Shown here piece after piece: positions 40,219-49,058 of a stretch of DNA of 64,000 nucleotides (the stretch's first letter is position 1; each line of letters opens with the position of its first letter). The notes under the pieces are model-generated. The model ran no database searches and was not told the origin of the DNA. It saw only the letters and a program-made list of their open reading frames with translations. Position numbers and translations under genes: made by a program. This stretch comes from PALSA-612 sp964595575 (GTDB lineage Bacteria; Actinomycetota; Thermoleophilia; Gaiellales; Gaiellaceae), in assembly GCA_964595575.1 (NCBI GenBank), contig CAZQRA010000007.1, forward strand, positions 22,010 to 86,009. The letters run 5' to 3'.

Positions 40219-41453
40219 CCGTCGACGCGGGGACCGCCCGGGGGCGGCTGACCGGCAGGCGCCTACTCACCACGCGGCGGGTGGCCGTCGCCGGCATCCT
40301 CCTCGGGGCTCTTGCCTTCTGGATCGCCCTTCCCCCCCTGACCACGCGGACGGCGGCGGTGCCCGTCGCCGTCGGCATCCTCGCCGTCGCCTGCGGCATC
40401 TGGGCGGCCGCCCGCCGGGAGCGGCGGCTGGGGTGGGGAGCAGCCGCGAGCGGCGTCCTGGGGATCGTCTTCGGCGTGCTGGCCACGCGGGCGGCCGCCG
40501 ACCACCTGGAGGCCGTGGTCACCTGGTCGTCGCTCGTGGCGCTGGCCCTCGTCTACGCCACCCCCCTGACGTTCGCCGCCATCGGGGGCATGTTCTCGGA
40601 GCGAAGCGGGGTGGTGAACATCGGGCTGGAGGGGATGATGCTCATGGGCGCCTTCTTCGGGGCCTGGGGAGCGGACGTCACCGGGTCCTGGCTGGGCGGG
40701 CTCCTCCTGGGCGTCCTCTCGGGGGGCCTTCTCGCCCTCGTCCACGCCTTCTTCTCCATCCACCTGCGGGCCGACCAGATCGTGAGCGGCACGGCGGTCA
40801 TCTTCCTCGCCTACGGCATCACCGGCTACCTCTACAACGACGTCTACGGGGACGCGGGCACCCCCGGCGATCTGCCGGCCGTCCCCGACATCGACCTCGG
40901 CTGGCTCGGCTCGCTCCCCCCCGCTGCCCTGGGGGACTTCCTGGAGAGCGCCATCGGCCAGGTCAGCCTCATGACCGTCCTCGCGCTCGCCCTCGTGGTC
41001 GTCTCCTCGCTGTTCATGTTCAGGACCCCGCTCGGGCTTCGCATCCGCGCCTGTGGCGAGCATCCGCGGGCTGCCGACACGGCGGGCATCAACGTGTACG
41101 CGGTGCGCTACGCCTCGGTGGTGATGTCCGGCATCCTGGCCTCCCTGGGCGGCGTCTACCTCTCCATCGGCTTCAACCACTCCTTCACGGAGAAGATGAC
41201 CTCGGGACGGGGCTTCATCGCCCTGGCCGCCCTCATCTTCGGCAACTGGCGGCCCTCGGGAGCCCTGGCTGCCGCCCTCCTGTTCGGCTTCTCCACCGCC
41301 CTCGCCCCGGAGCTGGAGAACGTAGAGTCCTGGGCCGTGTACGGCACCCTGTTCCAGTCCCTACCCTACGTCTTGACCCTCGTCGCCGTGGCCGGCGTCA
41401 TCGGCCGCACCGTTCCGCCCGCTGCCGTTGGCCGTCCGTACGTCAAGCAGTAG
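40215..41453 (+). CDS. Nucleoside ABC transporter permease 2
   Basis: A 412-residue BPD_transp_2 permease of the YufQ/NupC type. The core motif FSERSGVVNIGLEGMMLMGA and SGRGFIALAALIFGNWRP are conserved. Compared with the family it carries an extra N-terminal part of about 100 residues with two to three hydrophobic helices. ATG 40215 overlaps the permease 1 stop and has GGGGAGAG upstream. Confidence 0.92.
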   Translation: MTVDAGTARGRLTGRRLLTTRRVAVAGILLGALAFWIALPPLTTRTAAVPVAVGILAVACGIWAAARRERRLGWGAAASGVLGIVFGVLATRAAADHLEAVVTWSSLVALALVYATPLTFAAIGGMFSERSGVVNIGLEGMMLMGAFFGAWGADVTGSWLGGLLLGVLSGGLLALVHAFFSIHLRADQIVSGTAVIFLAYGITGYLYNDVYGDAGTPGDLPAVPDIDLGWLGSLPPAALGDFLESAIGQVSLMTVLALALVVVSSLFMFRTPLGLRIRACGEHPRAADTAGINVYAVRYASVVMSGILASLGGVYLSIGFNHSFTEKMTSGRGFIALAALIFGNWRPSGALAAALLFGFSTALAPELENVESWAVYGTLFQSLPYVLTLVAVAGVIGRTVPPAAVGRPYVKQ

Positions 41454-41805
41454 CGATCTCGCCGCCGGTCGAGCGCCGCTCCCCAACCCCCGGGCGCGGG
41501 CCTCGCTCGTCGTGGGCTTGGCCTCGGTGCTCTCGGTCCCGGCCGGCGTCGCCCTCTCTTGGTACTCGGAGGCCGTCACCCTGCTCGACTCCATGGGGGC
41601 GGCGGGGCTCGCCCTCCTCTTCGGCTGGGCGGCGGTCGTCCTCTCCCGACGGGGACGGGAGACCGTGGAACGGACGCTGGGTCGGGCGGGAGGTCTCCTG
41701 GAGGCCAAGGCAGGACTGATTCTGGGGCTGGCGGGCGTGTGGATCGCCCTCACCGCCGCCCTGGCGGTCGCCTTCTACGGGCTCCTTACCCTGTTCGCCG
41801 GCTGA
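41428..41805 (+). CDS. Small membrane protein, DUF4190-like
   Basis: A 125-residue protein with three hydrophobic helices. PNPRARASLVVGLASVL followed by a second pass, a charged loop (SRRGRETVERTLGRAGG) and a final helix resembles the DUF4190 layout. The start is TTG 41428, 26 nt inside permease 2; a later GTG is possible. Translational overlap suggests that it accompanies the transporter, but no function is known. Confidence 0.65.
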   Translation: MAVRTSSSSDLAAGRAPLPNPRARASLVVGLASVLSVPAGVALSWYSEAVTLLDSMGAAGLALLFGWAAVVLSRRGRETVERTLGRAGGLLEAKAGLILGLAGVWIALTAALAVAFYGLLTLFAG

Positions 41806-41814
41806 CGCACCCCG

Positions 41815-41820
41815 TAGAAT
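41815..41820 (+). promoter_or_regulatory. -10 box of the RodZ-like gene
   Basis: TAGAAT ends 11 nt before ATG 41832; the predicted UTR is about 5 nt and has no Shine-Dalgarno. Confidence 0.45.
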
Positions 41821-41831
41821 CGGTCGGCCGC

Positions 41832-42566
41832 ATGTTCCAGATCGGATCCACCCTCCGCGAGGCGCGACTGCGCAAGGGCCTCGATCTCCTCGAGGCCGAG
41901 CGAGCCACCAAGATCCGGGCCAAGTACCTGCGGGCGCTCGAGGACGAGCGCTTCGACCTCCTGCCCAGCCAGACCTACGTCCGAGGCTTCCTGCGCTCGT
42001 ACGCGGACTTCCTGGGCTTGGACGGGCGCCTGTTCGTGGACGAGTACACCTCCCGCTTCTGGGTCGACGAGGAGCACGAGCCGCGGCGAGCCCGGCGAGC
42101 GCGGGCTCGACGGCGCCGGGATCGGCGAGGGGAGCAGAGGATGGTGCTGGCCGCCCTGGTTGCGATCGCAGTGGTGACCGCCCTCGTCATCGCCGCCTGG
42201 AACTTCGGCGGCGGCGGCGGAGGAGGAGGAGGAGGAGGAGGAGGAGGGAAGACGGCTATCCCCAACCTGGCCCCGGCTTCGCCCGTCAAGCCCAGCCGGG
42301 CGGCGCACCTCGTCGTCCGAGCCAGCGGCGGGGCATCCCTCCTCGAGGTGCGTCGGGGTGGCCCCGCGGGGCCGGTGCTCTACACAGGCACGCTCGAGCG
42401 GGGCGAGTCCCAGCGGTTCGTAGAGAGGCGGCTGTGGCTGCACGTGGGAACGCCGGAGAACCTGGAGGTGACCCTCAACGGCCACCCCGCCGACCTGGGC
42501 AGGCGCTGCCCCCAGGTCGTGGTCGTCACCCCCAGGCAGGTGACCTCGGCGGCGAGCTGCCGCTAG
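41832..42566 (+). CDS. RodZ-like HTH membrane protein with a polyglycine tract
   Basis: A 244-residue protein. Residues 1-75 are an HTH_25 (RodZ-type) domain: IGSTLREARLRKGLDLLEAE and LRALEDERFDLLPSQTYVRG. A very basic stretch (85-102), one membrane helix (about 104-123), a run of 14 glycines (126-139) and a C-terminal beta domain like DUF4115 (about 155-244) follow. RodZ links MreB to the envelope during elongation; without mreB nearby, the role here is inferred only. Such a gene before cinA-recA is common in Gram-positives. Confidence 0.85.
   Translation: MFQIGSTLREARLRKGLDLLEAERATKIRAKYLRALEDERFDLLPSQTYVRGFLRSYADFLGLDGRLFVDEYTSRFWVDEEHEPRRARRARARRRRDRRGEQRMVLAALVAIAVVTALVIAAWNFGGGGGGGGGGGGGGKTAIPNLAPASPVKPSRAAHLVVRASGGASLLEVRRGGPAGPVLYTGTLERGESQRFVERRLWLHVGTPENLEVTLNGHPADLGRRCPQVVVVTPRQVTSAASCR
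42207..42248 (+). repeat. Trinucleotide repeat encoding 14 glycines
   Basis: (GGC)3(GGA)10(GGG)1 inside the RodZ-like gene, just after its membrane helix. Ten identical GGA units in a row are prone to in-frame slippage, so linker length may vary among strains. Confidence 0.9.
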
Positions 42567-42576
42567 CGTGGGCGCC

Positions 42577-43851
42577 GTGGTGCCGCGGCCGCGAGCCGCG
42601 ATCGTGGTGACGGGGAGCGAGCTCGTCCGGGGCGAGCGGGAGGACCGGAACGGCCCCTTCCTCGCCCGCGAGCTCGTCTCTCTGGGCCTCGAGCCCTCCC
42701 GCATTACGATCGTGGGCGACCGGCCCGACGAGCTGGAGGCGGCCCTGGGCGACGCCCTCGCCCACGATCTCTGCGTGGTCTCTGGAGGCCTGGGGCCCAC
42801 CCACGACGACCGCACGGTCGAGCTCCTCGCCCGGGCAGCGGGGCTGTCGCTCGCGGTCGATCCTGCGCTGCGGCAGGAGATCGAGGCGGTGTCCCGAGCC
42901 GCCGCCGCCCGCCTGCGACGGCCCTACGCCGACTTCGAGGCCGGGGTAACGAAGCAGGCGACGCTCCCCGCGGGGGCGGTGTCCCTGGGGCTCGCCGGCA
43001 CCGCTCCCGGCCTCGTGGTGAGGACGGGACAAGCCGTCGTCGTCCTCCTCCCAGGGCCCCCGGCCGAGCTTCGCCGGCTGTGGCCGCGGGCCCTGGACAG
43101 CGACCCCGTCCGCGAGGTCCTCTCCCGCGCTCGCCCGCCCGGTCGCCGCGTGCTTCGCTTCTACGGCGCCAGCGAGTCGGCGGTGGCCCGCGCTCTGGCC
43201 GCGGCCGGAGGAGAGGGGGAGGGAGTGGAGGTCACGATCTGCGCCCGCGACTTCGAGATCCACGTCGACCTCCTCGTGGAGCCGGGAGCAGAGGAGCGGG
43301 CGGAGCGCCTGGTCTCCCAGCTCGGCCAGGCCCTGGGCCGCTACCTCTTCGCTCAGGACGAGCGACCCGTGGAGGAGATCGTGCTTTCCCTCTGCCGGTC
43401 GAGGGGGCTCACTTTGGCCACGGCGGAGTCCTGCACGGGAGGGATGGTGGCGTCTCGGCTGACCTCCATCCCGGGCGCCAGCGCCGTCTTCGTGGGCTCG
43501 ATCGTGGCCTACGCCGACAGGGTGAAGGTTGAGGAGCTCGAGGTCCCCGCCGACGTCTTCCGCCGCCGGGGAGCAGTGTCGGCAGAGACTGCCTCCGCCA
43601 TGGCCGCCGGCGCTCGCCGCCGGCTGGGGGCCGACGTGGCCCTGGCCGTGACCGGGATCGCCGGCCCCACGGGCGGGACGCCGACAAAACCGGTCGGCCT
43701 CGTCTACCTGCACGCTGAGACGCCCACCGCCAGCAAGGGGACCGAGCTCACCTACCCCGCCGACCGGGAGTCGATCCGGCGGCGGGCAGCGGTCGCCGGC
43801 CTTCACTTGGTGCGCAGGCTCTTGGCACAGAGCGGCGACGATCCCGCATGA
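42577..43851 (+). CDS. cinA: CinA, competence/damage-inducible protein (NMN amidohydrolase/ADP-ribose pyrophosphatase type)
   Basis: A 424-residue two-domain CinA. The N-terminal molybdopterin-binding-like (COG1058) domain has VTGSELVRGE and VVSGGLGPTHDD. The C-terminal PncC domain has ATAESCTGGMVASRLTSIPG with the catalytic Ser, and VTGIAGPTGGT. PncC deamidates NMN in pyridine nucleotide salvage. GTG 42577 is preferred to GTG 42568 because a -10-like TAGCGT (42564-42569) then lies 7 nt upstream. It overlaps thpR by 4 nt. Confidence 0.93.
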   Translation: MVPRPRAAIVVTGSELVRGEREDRNGPFLARELVSLGLEPSRITIVGDRPDELEAALGDALAHDLCVVSGGLGPTHDDRTVELLARAAGLSLAVDPALRQEIEAVSRAAAARLRRPYADFEAGVTKQATLPAGAVSLGLAGTAPGLVVRTGQAVVVLLPGPPAELRRLWPRALDSDPVREVLSRARPPGRRVLRFYGASESAVARALAAAGGEGEGVEVTICARDFEIHVDLLVEPGAEERAERLVSQLGQALGRYLFAQDERPVEEIVLSLCRSRGLTLATAESCTGGMVASRLTSIPGASAVFVGSIVAYADRVKVEELEVPADVFRRRGAVSAETASAMAAGARRRLGADVALAVTGIAGPTGGTPTKPVGLVYLHAETPTASKGTELTYPADRESIRRRAAVAGLHLVRRLLAQSGDDPA

Positions 43852-44405
43852 GCCTCTCTGCTAGCGTCGAGGGCCATGGCACGCTCCGCCTCTTCGTCGC
43901 CCTCACCCTCCCTGCCCCTGTGCTTGCGGCCATCCAGGCCTGGCAACGCGCCGAGCTCCAGGGGCACGATCGACTCGTGCCGCCCGAGCACCTCCACCTC
44001 ACCCTCGCCTTCCTGGGCAGCAGGCCGAGCGGCGACGTCGGCCCCGTGGCCGCCGAGGTGCGGGCCGCCTGCGCCGGCCTGCGGGTGCCGCCGCGCCTGG
44101 AGGTGCGGGCCTACCGGGAGACCCGCAGCGTGGGCATGCTCGTCCTGGGCGACGAGGGGGGACGGGCGGCCGCCCTGGCCGAGGAGGTGCAGGCGCGGCT
44201 GGAGCGCCTGGGGGTGTACGCCCGCGAGCACCGCCCCTGGCTACCCCACGTCACCGTCCTTCGCTTCCGCCGCCCTCCCAGGCTCCGACCCTCGCTGCCC
44301 GACCTCGGCGCCTTCAGTCCGTCCGGGGCTGCTGTCTACCATTCCCTGCTGCGGCCGGGCGGCGCCCGGTACGTCGTTCTCGACTCGGTTGCGTTAGGAG
44401 GCTGA
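43848..44405 (+). CDS. thpR: RNA 2',3'-cyclic 3'-phosphodiesterase
   Basis: A 185-residue 2H phosphoesterase (LigT/ThpR). The two catalytic motifs are HLTLAFLG (about residue 50) and PHVTVLRF (about 134), both HxT/S-x. It opens 2',3'-cyclic phosphate ends of RNA. It lies between cinA and recA, as in many Gram-positives, and overlaps cinA as ATGA. A second in-frame start nearer to GHGTLRLFVAL is possible. Confidence 0.92.
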   Translation: MSLSASVEGHGTLRLFVALTLPAPVLAAIQAWQRAELQGHDRLVPPEHLHLTLAFLGSRPSGDVGPVAAEVRAACAGLRVPPRLEVRAYRETRSVGMLVLGDEGGRAAALAEEVQARLERLGVYAREHRPWLPHVTVLRFRRPPRLRPSLPDLGAFSPSGAAVYHSLLRPGGARYVVLDSVALGG

Positions 44406-44410
44406 TCGCG

Positions 44411-45481
44411 GTGGATCGCACGGAGGCTCTGGAGGTGGCTCTCGGCCAGATCGAGCGTCAGTTCGGCAAGGGCTCGGTGATGAGGATGAGCGACCGGGCC
44501 CAGGTGTCCGTGGGGGCTATCTCCACCGGCTCCCTCGCGCTCGACATGGCTCTCGGCATCGGCGGCCTGCCCCGGGGTCGCATCATCGAGATCTTCGGGC
44601 CCGAGTCGTCGGGGAAGACGACCCTCGTCTACCACGTCATCGCCGAGGCTCAGCGACAAGGGGGGATCTGCGCCTTCATCGACGCCGAGCACGCCATCGA
44701 CCCCCAGTACGCGCGCAAGATCGGCGTCAACATCGACGAGCTGCTCGTCTCCCAGCCCGACACCGGCGAGCAGGCGCTAGAGATCGCCGAGCTCCTCATC
44801 CGCTCGGGGGCCCTGGACGTCATCGCCATCGACTCCGTAGCCGCCCTCGTACCCAAGGCCGAGATCGAGGGGGAGATGGGGGACAGCCACGTGGGCTTGC
44901 AGGCCCGCCTCATGAGCCAGGCCTTGCGCAAGCTGGCCGGCACGCTCAACCGCACCGACACCGTGGCCCTCTTCACCAACCAGCTGCGCGAGAAGATCGG
45001 GGTGATGTTCGGGTCGCCGGAGACGACCCCGGGAGGCCGGGCGCTCAAGTTCTACGCCTCCGTCCGGCTCGACATCCGCCGCATCGAGACGATCAAGGAG
45101 GGGGTGGAGGCGATCGGCAACCGAGTGCGGGTCAAGGTGGTGAAGAACAAGGTGGCGCCCCCCTTCAAGCAGGCCGAGTTCGACATCCTCTTCGGCTCCG
45201 GCATCTCCTGGGAGGGGACCGTCCTGGACGTCGCCCTGGAGAAGAAGATCGTTCACAAGTCGGGCTCCTACTTCAGCTTCGAGGACGAGCGCCTGGGCCA
45301 GGGGCGCCAGAACGCCACCGCCTTCCTGCGGGAGCATCCCGACGTGTGCCAGGCCATCCTCCAGCGGATCCAGGCAGCTGCGGGGCCTGACCAGATCGTG
45401 TCCGCGCGCCTCCTCGGCGCCGGCTCCCCGCCCCAGGTCGCCTCGTCCCAGCCGGTCGAGGAGGCGTTGGCCGAGAGCTAG
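44411..45481 (+). CDS. recA: Recombinase A
   Basis: A 356-residue RecA with Walker A GPESSGKTTLVYHV, the L1/L2 loops and the LFTNQLREKIGVMFGSPETTPGG signature. It forms filaments on ssDNA for recombination and SOS induction. AGGAGG lies 8-10 nt before GTG 44411. I looked for the actinobacterial LexA box (TCGAAC-N4-GTTCGA) upstream and saw none, so SOS control of this promoter is not shown by the sequence. recX follows after 1 nt. Confidence 0.97.
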   Translation: MDRTEALEVALGQIERQFGKGSVMRMSDRAQVSVGAISTGSLALDMALGIGGLPRGRIIEIFGPESSGKTTLVYHVIAEAQRQGGICAFIDAEHAIDPQYARKIGVNIDELLVSQPDTGEQALEIAELLIRSGALDVIAIDSVAALVPKAEIEGEMGDSHVGLQARLMSQALRKLAGTLNRTDTVALFTNQLREKIGVMFGSPETTPGGRALKFYASVRLDIRRIETIKEGVEAIGNRVRVKVVKNKVAPPFKQAEFDILFGSGISWEGTVLDVALEKKIVHKSGSYFSFEDERLGQGRQNATAFLREHPDVCQAILQRIQAAAGPDQIVSARLLGAGSPPQVASSQPVEEALAES

Positions 45482-45482
45482 C

Positions 45483-45911
45483 GTGGCCGAGCCGGGCGAC
45501 CCGCTCCATCTCGCCCAGCGGGCCCTCGCTCGCCGCGAGCTCACTCCCGAGGAGCTTCGCCGCCGACTCTGCCGGGCAGGCGTGCCTGCGGAGGCCGTCG
45601 AGCAGGCCGTGAGCAGGCTGCGCGAGGTCGGCTACCTGAGCGAGGAGCGGGCTGCCGAGGAGCGGGCCCGCGTCCTCTGCCGGCGCGGCTACGGGGACGC
45701 CCGCATCCGCCTCGACCTGGCCGCGCGGGGGGTCTCGGCGGAGATCCTCGACGCCGTGGTCGAGGCACTCCCGCCCGAAGACGAGCGGGCGTCGCTCCTC
45801 CTCGCCCGGCTCGGCTCCGCCCGGCGGGCATCCTCGGCGCTGCGGCGGAGGGGCTTCTCCGAGGACACGATCGAGCGGGTGCTCTCCGGGGACGTTGCGG
45901 ACGCTCCCTGA
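45483..45911 (+). CDS. recX: Regulatory protein RecX
   Basis: A 142-residue three-helix-repeat protein that inhibits RecA. LAQRALARRELTPEELRRRL, VSRLREVGYLSEERAAE and LRRRGFSEDTIERVL mark the tandem repeats. GTG 45483 begins 1 nt after the recA stop, the standard recA-recX pairing, so it is coupled to recA. Confidence 0.93.
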   Translation: MAEPGDPLHLAQRALARRELTPEELRRRLCRAGVPAEAVEQAVSRLREVGYLSEERAAEERARVLCRRGYGDARIRLDLAARGVSAEILDAVVEALPPEDERASLLLARLGSARRASSALRRRGFSEDTIERVLSGDVADAP

Positions 45912-45924
45912 GCGGCGCTAGGAT
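45895..45924 (+). promoter_or_regulatory. Promoter of rny
   Basis: -35 TTGCGG (45895-45900), an 18-nt spacer and -10 TAGGAT (45919-45924), start predicted near 45931. It leaves a leader of about 235 nt before rny. Confidence 0.55.
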
Positions 45925-46055
45925 TGAGGCACGACCCGACACTTTGCCTGCATAGACGCTACTTCACGAATCGACGCGAGACCGCCTGCGAGAAGCCGAA
46001 TGGGGCCTTCGACCACCGGGAGGATCGGGCAGAGACCCGGCTAGAGCAGCGCCCT

Positions 46056-46074
46056 GAGGCGGTGTCGCCGCCTC
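46056..46074 (+). promoter_or_regulatory. Stem-loop in the rny leader
   Basis: GAGGCGG (46056-46062) pairs with CCGCCTC (46068-46074), loop TGTCG. It is the strongest fold I see in the long rny leader (about 45931-46164), which otherwise holds no convincing gene. RNase Y autocontrol through the leader is a possibility only. Confidence 0.4.
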
Positions 46075-46164
46075 GCCTTGCCGATTCGCGGATGCGCCCA
46101 TGCGGGCCAGGTGCCGAGTCGAGCCCGCGTCTCCAGGCGTGGGCAGGCGACCGGAGGAGCGCCC

Positions 46165-47697
46165 GTGGCGTACATGGTGGGAAGTCTGATCGGTCTCGTC
46201 GCCGGCTTGGCGATAGCCTGGCTCGTGCTCGTGCGGATGGCCGGCTCCAAGCTGGAGGCGGCCCGGCGGACGCGCAACCTCATCCTCTCCGAGGCCCACC
46301 GGGAGGCAGACGCCCTGCGCCGGGAGGCGGAGATCGCGGCCAAGGAGGAGGCTGTCCGGCTGCGGGCCGAGATCGAGCAGGACCTGGCCGCCCGCCGGGC
46401 CGAGTCCATCCAGCTCCAAGAGCGGCTCCGGGCCCAGGAGGAGGACCTGCGCCGGCGCCTGGAGGAGGTAGAGCGCCGCGAGCAGGGGGTGGCAGACCGC
46501 GAGACCCACGTGCGCCGGCTCCAGGAGGAGCTCAAGGCGGCCCGACTCCAGGCCCTCCGGGAGCTCGAGCGCATCTCGGGACTCACCGTGGAGCAGGCCA
46601 AGGCCGAGGCTCTAGCCCGCTCCGAGGAGCTCGTCCGCCGGGATCTCGCCCGTCGAGTACGGCAGCTGGAGGAGGAGGCCCGGCAGGAGGCACGGCGGCG
46701 GGCCCGCAACCTCGTCGCCGACGCCCTCCAGCGGGTGGCCGCCAGTCACGCCGCCGAGACGACCGTGTCCATCATCGAGCTCCCCTCCGACGACATGAAG
46801 GGGCGCATCATCGGCCGCGAAGGCAGGAACATCCGCACCCTCGAGCACCTGACCGGGGTCGACATCATCATCGACGACACCCCCCAGGCCGTCGTCCTCT
46901 CCTCGTTCGACGGGATTCGCCGGGAGGTGGCCAAGCTCACGCTCCAGCGCCTGCTCGAGGACGGCCGCATCCACCCCGCCAGGATCGAGGAGATGTACTA
47001 CCAGTCCAAGGCCGAGGTGGACGACCTCATTAGGCAGGCAGGGGAGCAGGCGGTGTTCGAGGCGGCCTGCGGCGACTTCCACGAGGAGCTGGTGAGGATC
47101 CTGGGCCGGCTCAAGTACCGCACGAGCTACGGGCAGAACGTCCTCCGCCACACCCTCGAGGTCGTCCACCTAGCCGGGATCATGGCCAGCGAGCTCGGGG
47201 CCAGCGTGAAGACGGCCAAGCGGGCCGCCCTCCTCCACGATCTCGGCAAGGCGCTCACGCACGAGGAGGAGGGCTCGCACGCCCTCATCTCCGCCCGCTA
47301 CGCCCGCCGCTACGGGGAGGCCAAGGGGGTCGTGCACGCGGTCGAGGCCCACCACTACGAGGTGCAGCCCCAGACGGTGGAGGCGGTCCTCCTCATCGCC
47401 GCCGACGCCGTCTCCGCCTCCCGTCCCGGCGCCCGCGGCGAGAGCCTGGAGGCGTACATCAAGCGGCTGGAGGCGCTGGAGGAGATCGCCGCCCAGAAGG
47501 AGGGCGTGGAGCGGGTGTACGCGTTGCAGGCAGGCCGGGAGGTGCGGGTGATCGTGAAGCCGGAGGAGGTCGACGACGACGAGGCAGCCCTCCTCTCCTA
47601 CGAGATCGCGCGGGAGATCGAGCAGCGCCTGGAGTACCCGGGCCAGATCAAGGTGACGGTGATCCGGGAGTCGCGGGCGGTCGACTACGCGCGCTGA
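46165..47697 (+). CDS. rny: Ribonuclease Y
   Basis: A 510-residue membrane-anchored endoribonuclease that initiates mRNA decay. An N-terminal helix (VGSLIGLVAGLAIAWLVLV) is followed by a long coiled coil (about 30-200), a KH domain (GRIIGREGRNIRTLEHLTGV) and an HD domain (AALLHDLGKALTHEEEG). GTG 46165 has GGAGGAG 5 nt upstream; frames that run further upstream lack family similarity. With RNase J and PNPase it completes a Firmicute-like decay set. Confidence 0.95.
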   Translation: MAYMVGSLIGLVAGLAIAWLVLVRMAGSKLEAARRTRNLILSEAHREADALRREAEIAAKEEAVRLRAEIEQDLAARRAESIQLQERLRAQEEDLRRRLEEVERREQGVADRETHVRRLQEELKAARLQALRELERISGLTVEQAKAEALARSEELVRRDLARRVRQLEEEARQEARRRARNLVADALQRVAASHAAETTVSIIELPSDDMKGRIIGREGRNIRTLEHLTGVDIIIDDTPQAVVLSSFDGIRREVAKLTLQRLLEDGRIHPARIEEMYYQSKAEVDDLIRQAGEQAVFEAACGDFHEELVRILGRLKYRTSYGQNVLRHTLEVVHLAGIMASELGASVKTAKRAALLHDLGKALTHEEEGSHALISARYARRYGEAKGVVHAVEAHHYEVQPQTVEAVLLIAADAVSASRPGARGESLEAYIKRLEALEEIAAQKEGVERVYALQAGREVRVIVKPEEVDDDEAALLSYEIAREIEQRLEYPGQIKVTVIRESRAVDYAR

Positions 47698-47728
47698 GGC
47701 CGGGCTCGCGCATACACTGGGTGCCACG

Positions 47729-49057
47729 GTGAGGCGCTACTTCGTCACCACCTTCGGCTGCCAGATGAACGCCCACGACTCGGAGCGGATCCGGGGTCTG
47801 CTCGAGGAGCTGGGCCTGGGCGAGGCTCCCTGTCCGGAGGAGGCAGACGTGCTCGTCCTCAACACGTGCACCATCCGCGAGAAGCCGGACCAGCGACTGG
47901 CTGCCCATCTGGCCCAGGCCGCCGCTCGCAAGCGACACCGGCCCGACCTCGTCGTCGCCGTGGGCGGATGCTACGCGGAGGCGCAGCGCGAGCGCCTCTT
48001 CCAGCGCTACCCGTTCGTGGACGTGGCCTTCGGGCCGGGGACGATCCACCACCTGGGGGAGTGGCTGGGGGCAGGGGGGCAGGGAGTCGCCCGCTCCGCC
48101 TTCGGCACCGGCGGAGAGCGGCGGTTCTCGGCCGAGCTCCCCGGGCGCCGGCAGCGGCCGTTCCAGGCCTGGGTGCAGATCTCCATGGGCTGCAACTCGG
48201 CCTGCTCCTACTGCATCGTCCCCTCCGTGCGCGGCCGGGAGGTGAGCAGGCGCCCAGGGGAGATCGTGGCCGAGGTCACCCGCCTGGCCCAGGAGGGGGT
48301 CAAGGAGGTGACCCTCCTGGGCCAGAACGTCAACTCCTGGGGCCGCGACCTTGCCCCCTCCCTCCGCACCGACTTCGGGGAGCTCCTCCGCGCCCTCGAC
48401 CGGGTGGAGGGGATCGAGCGGATCCGCTTCACCAGTCCCCATCCCAAGGACTTCCGACCCAGCGTGATCGCGGCCATGGCCGAGTGCCGATCGGTGTGCG
48501 AGCACGCCCACCTCCCCCTCCAGTCGGGCTCCACCCGCGTCCTCAAGCGGATGCGGCGCACGTACAGCCGCGAGCGCTTCCTGCGCCTGGTGGAGGAGCT
48601 GCGGGCGGCGATCCCCGACATCGCCCTCACCACCGATCTCATCGTGGGCTTCCCGGGCGAGACCGAGGAGGACTTCTGCCAGACGCTGACGGCGGTGGAG
48701 GAGATCGGGTTCGACGGCGCCTACACGTTCGTCTTCTCGCCCCGGGCAGGGACGGAGGCGGCGGCCATGCCCGACCAGGTGCCGGACCAGGTGAAGCGGG
48801 AGCGGATGGAGCGGCTGGTGGAGACGGTGCAGCGGGTGGCCGCCGGCCGCAACGCTCGCCGGATCGGCCTGGTCGAGGAGGTGCTGGTGGAAGGGAAGAG
48901 CCGCACCGACCCCACCCTCCTGCGCGGCCGCACCCGTCGCAACACGGTGGTCAACTTCCGGGGCTGGGCCCAGGCAGGAGAGCTGGTGCCGGTACGCATC
49001 ACCGGGGCCACCTCCACGACGCTGCGGGGCGAGCAGGAGGCGCTGGCCGCCGCCTAG
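47729..49057 (+). CDS. miaB: tRNA-2-methylthio-N6-dimethylallyladenosine synthase
   Basis: A 442-residue radical-SAM methylthiotransferase. The UPF0004 domain has TFGCQMNAHDSERI with further cluster cysteines in LNTCTIREKP and VGGCYAE. The radical SAM motif is GCNSACSYCIVPSVRGRE, and a TRAM domain ends the protein. It adds the methylthio group to i6A37 made by MiaA, whose gene follows at once. A -10-like TACACT ends 10 nt before GTG 47729. Confidence 0.96.
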   Translation: MRRYFVTTFGCQMNAHDSERIRGLLEELGLGEAPCPEEADVLVLNTCTIREKPDQRLAAHLAQAAARKRHRPDLVVAVGGCYAEAQRERLFQRYPFVDVAFGPGTIHHLGEWLGAGGQGVARSAFGTGGERRFSAELPGRRQRPFQAWVQISMGCNSACSYCIVPSVRGREVSRRPGEIVAEVTRLAQEGVKEVTLLGQNVNSWGRDLAPSLRTDFGELLRALDRVEGIERIRFTSPHPKDFRPSVIAAMAECRSVCEHAHLPLQSGSTRVLKRMRRTYSRERFLRLVEELRAAIPDIALTTDLIVGFPGETEEDFCQTLTAVEEIGFDGAYTFVFSPRAGTEAAAMPDQVPDQVKRERMERLVETVQRVAAGRNARRIGLVEEVLVEGKSRTDPTLLRGRTRRNTVVNFRGWAQAGELVPVRITGATSTTLRGEQEALAAA

Positions 49058-49058
49058 G

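Noticed and set aside
44340..44410. LexA/SOS box upstream of recA
   Set aside because: No match to TCGAAC-N4-GTTCGA or a close variant is visible before recA.
45924..47033. 369-codon plus-strand frame upstream of and overlapping rny
   Set aside because: From about 46165 it runs out of phase through the RNase Y coiled coil and becomes Arg/Gly/Pro-rich. Only rny in the other frame has domains.
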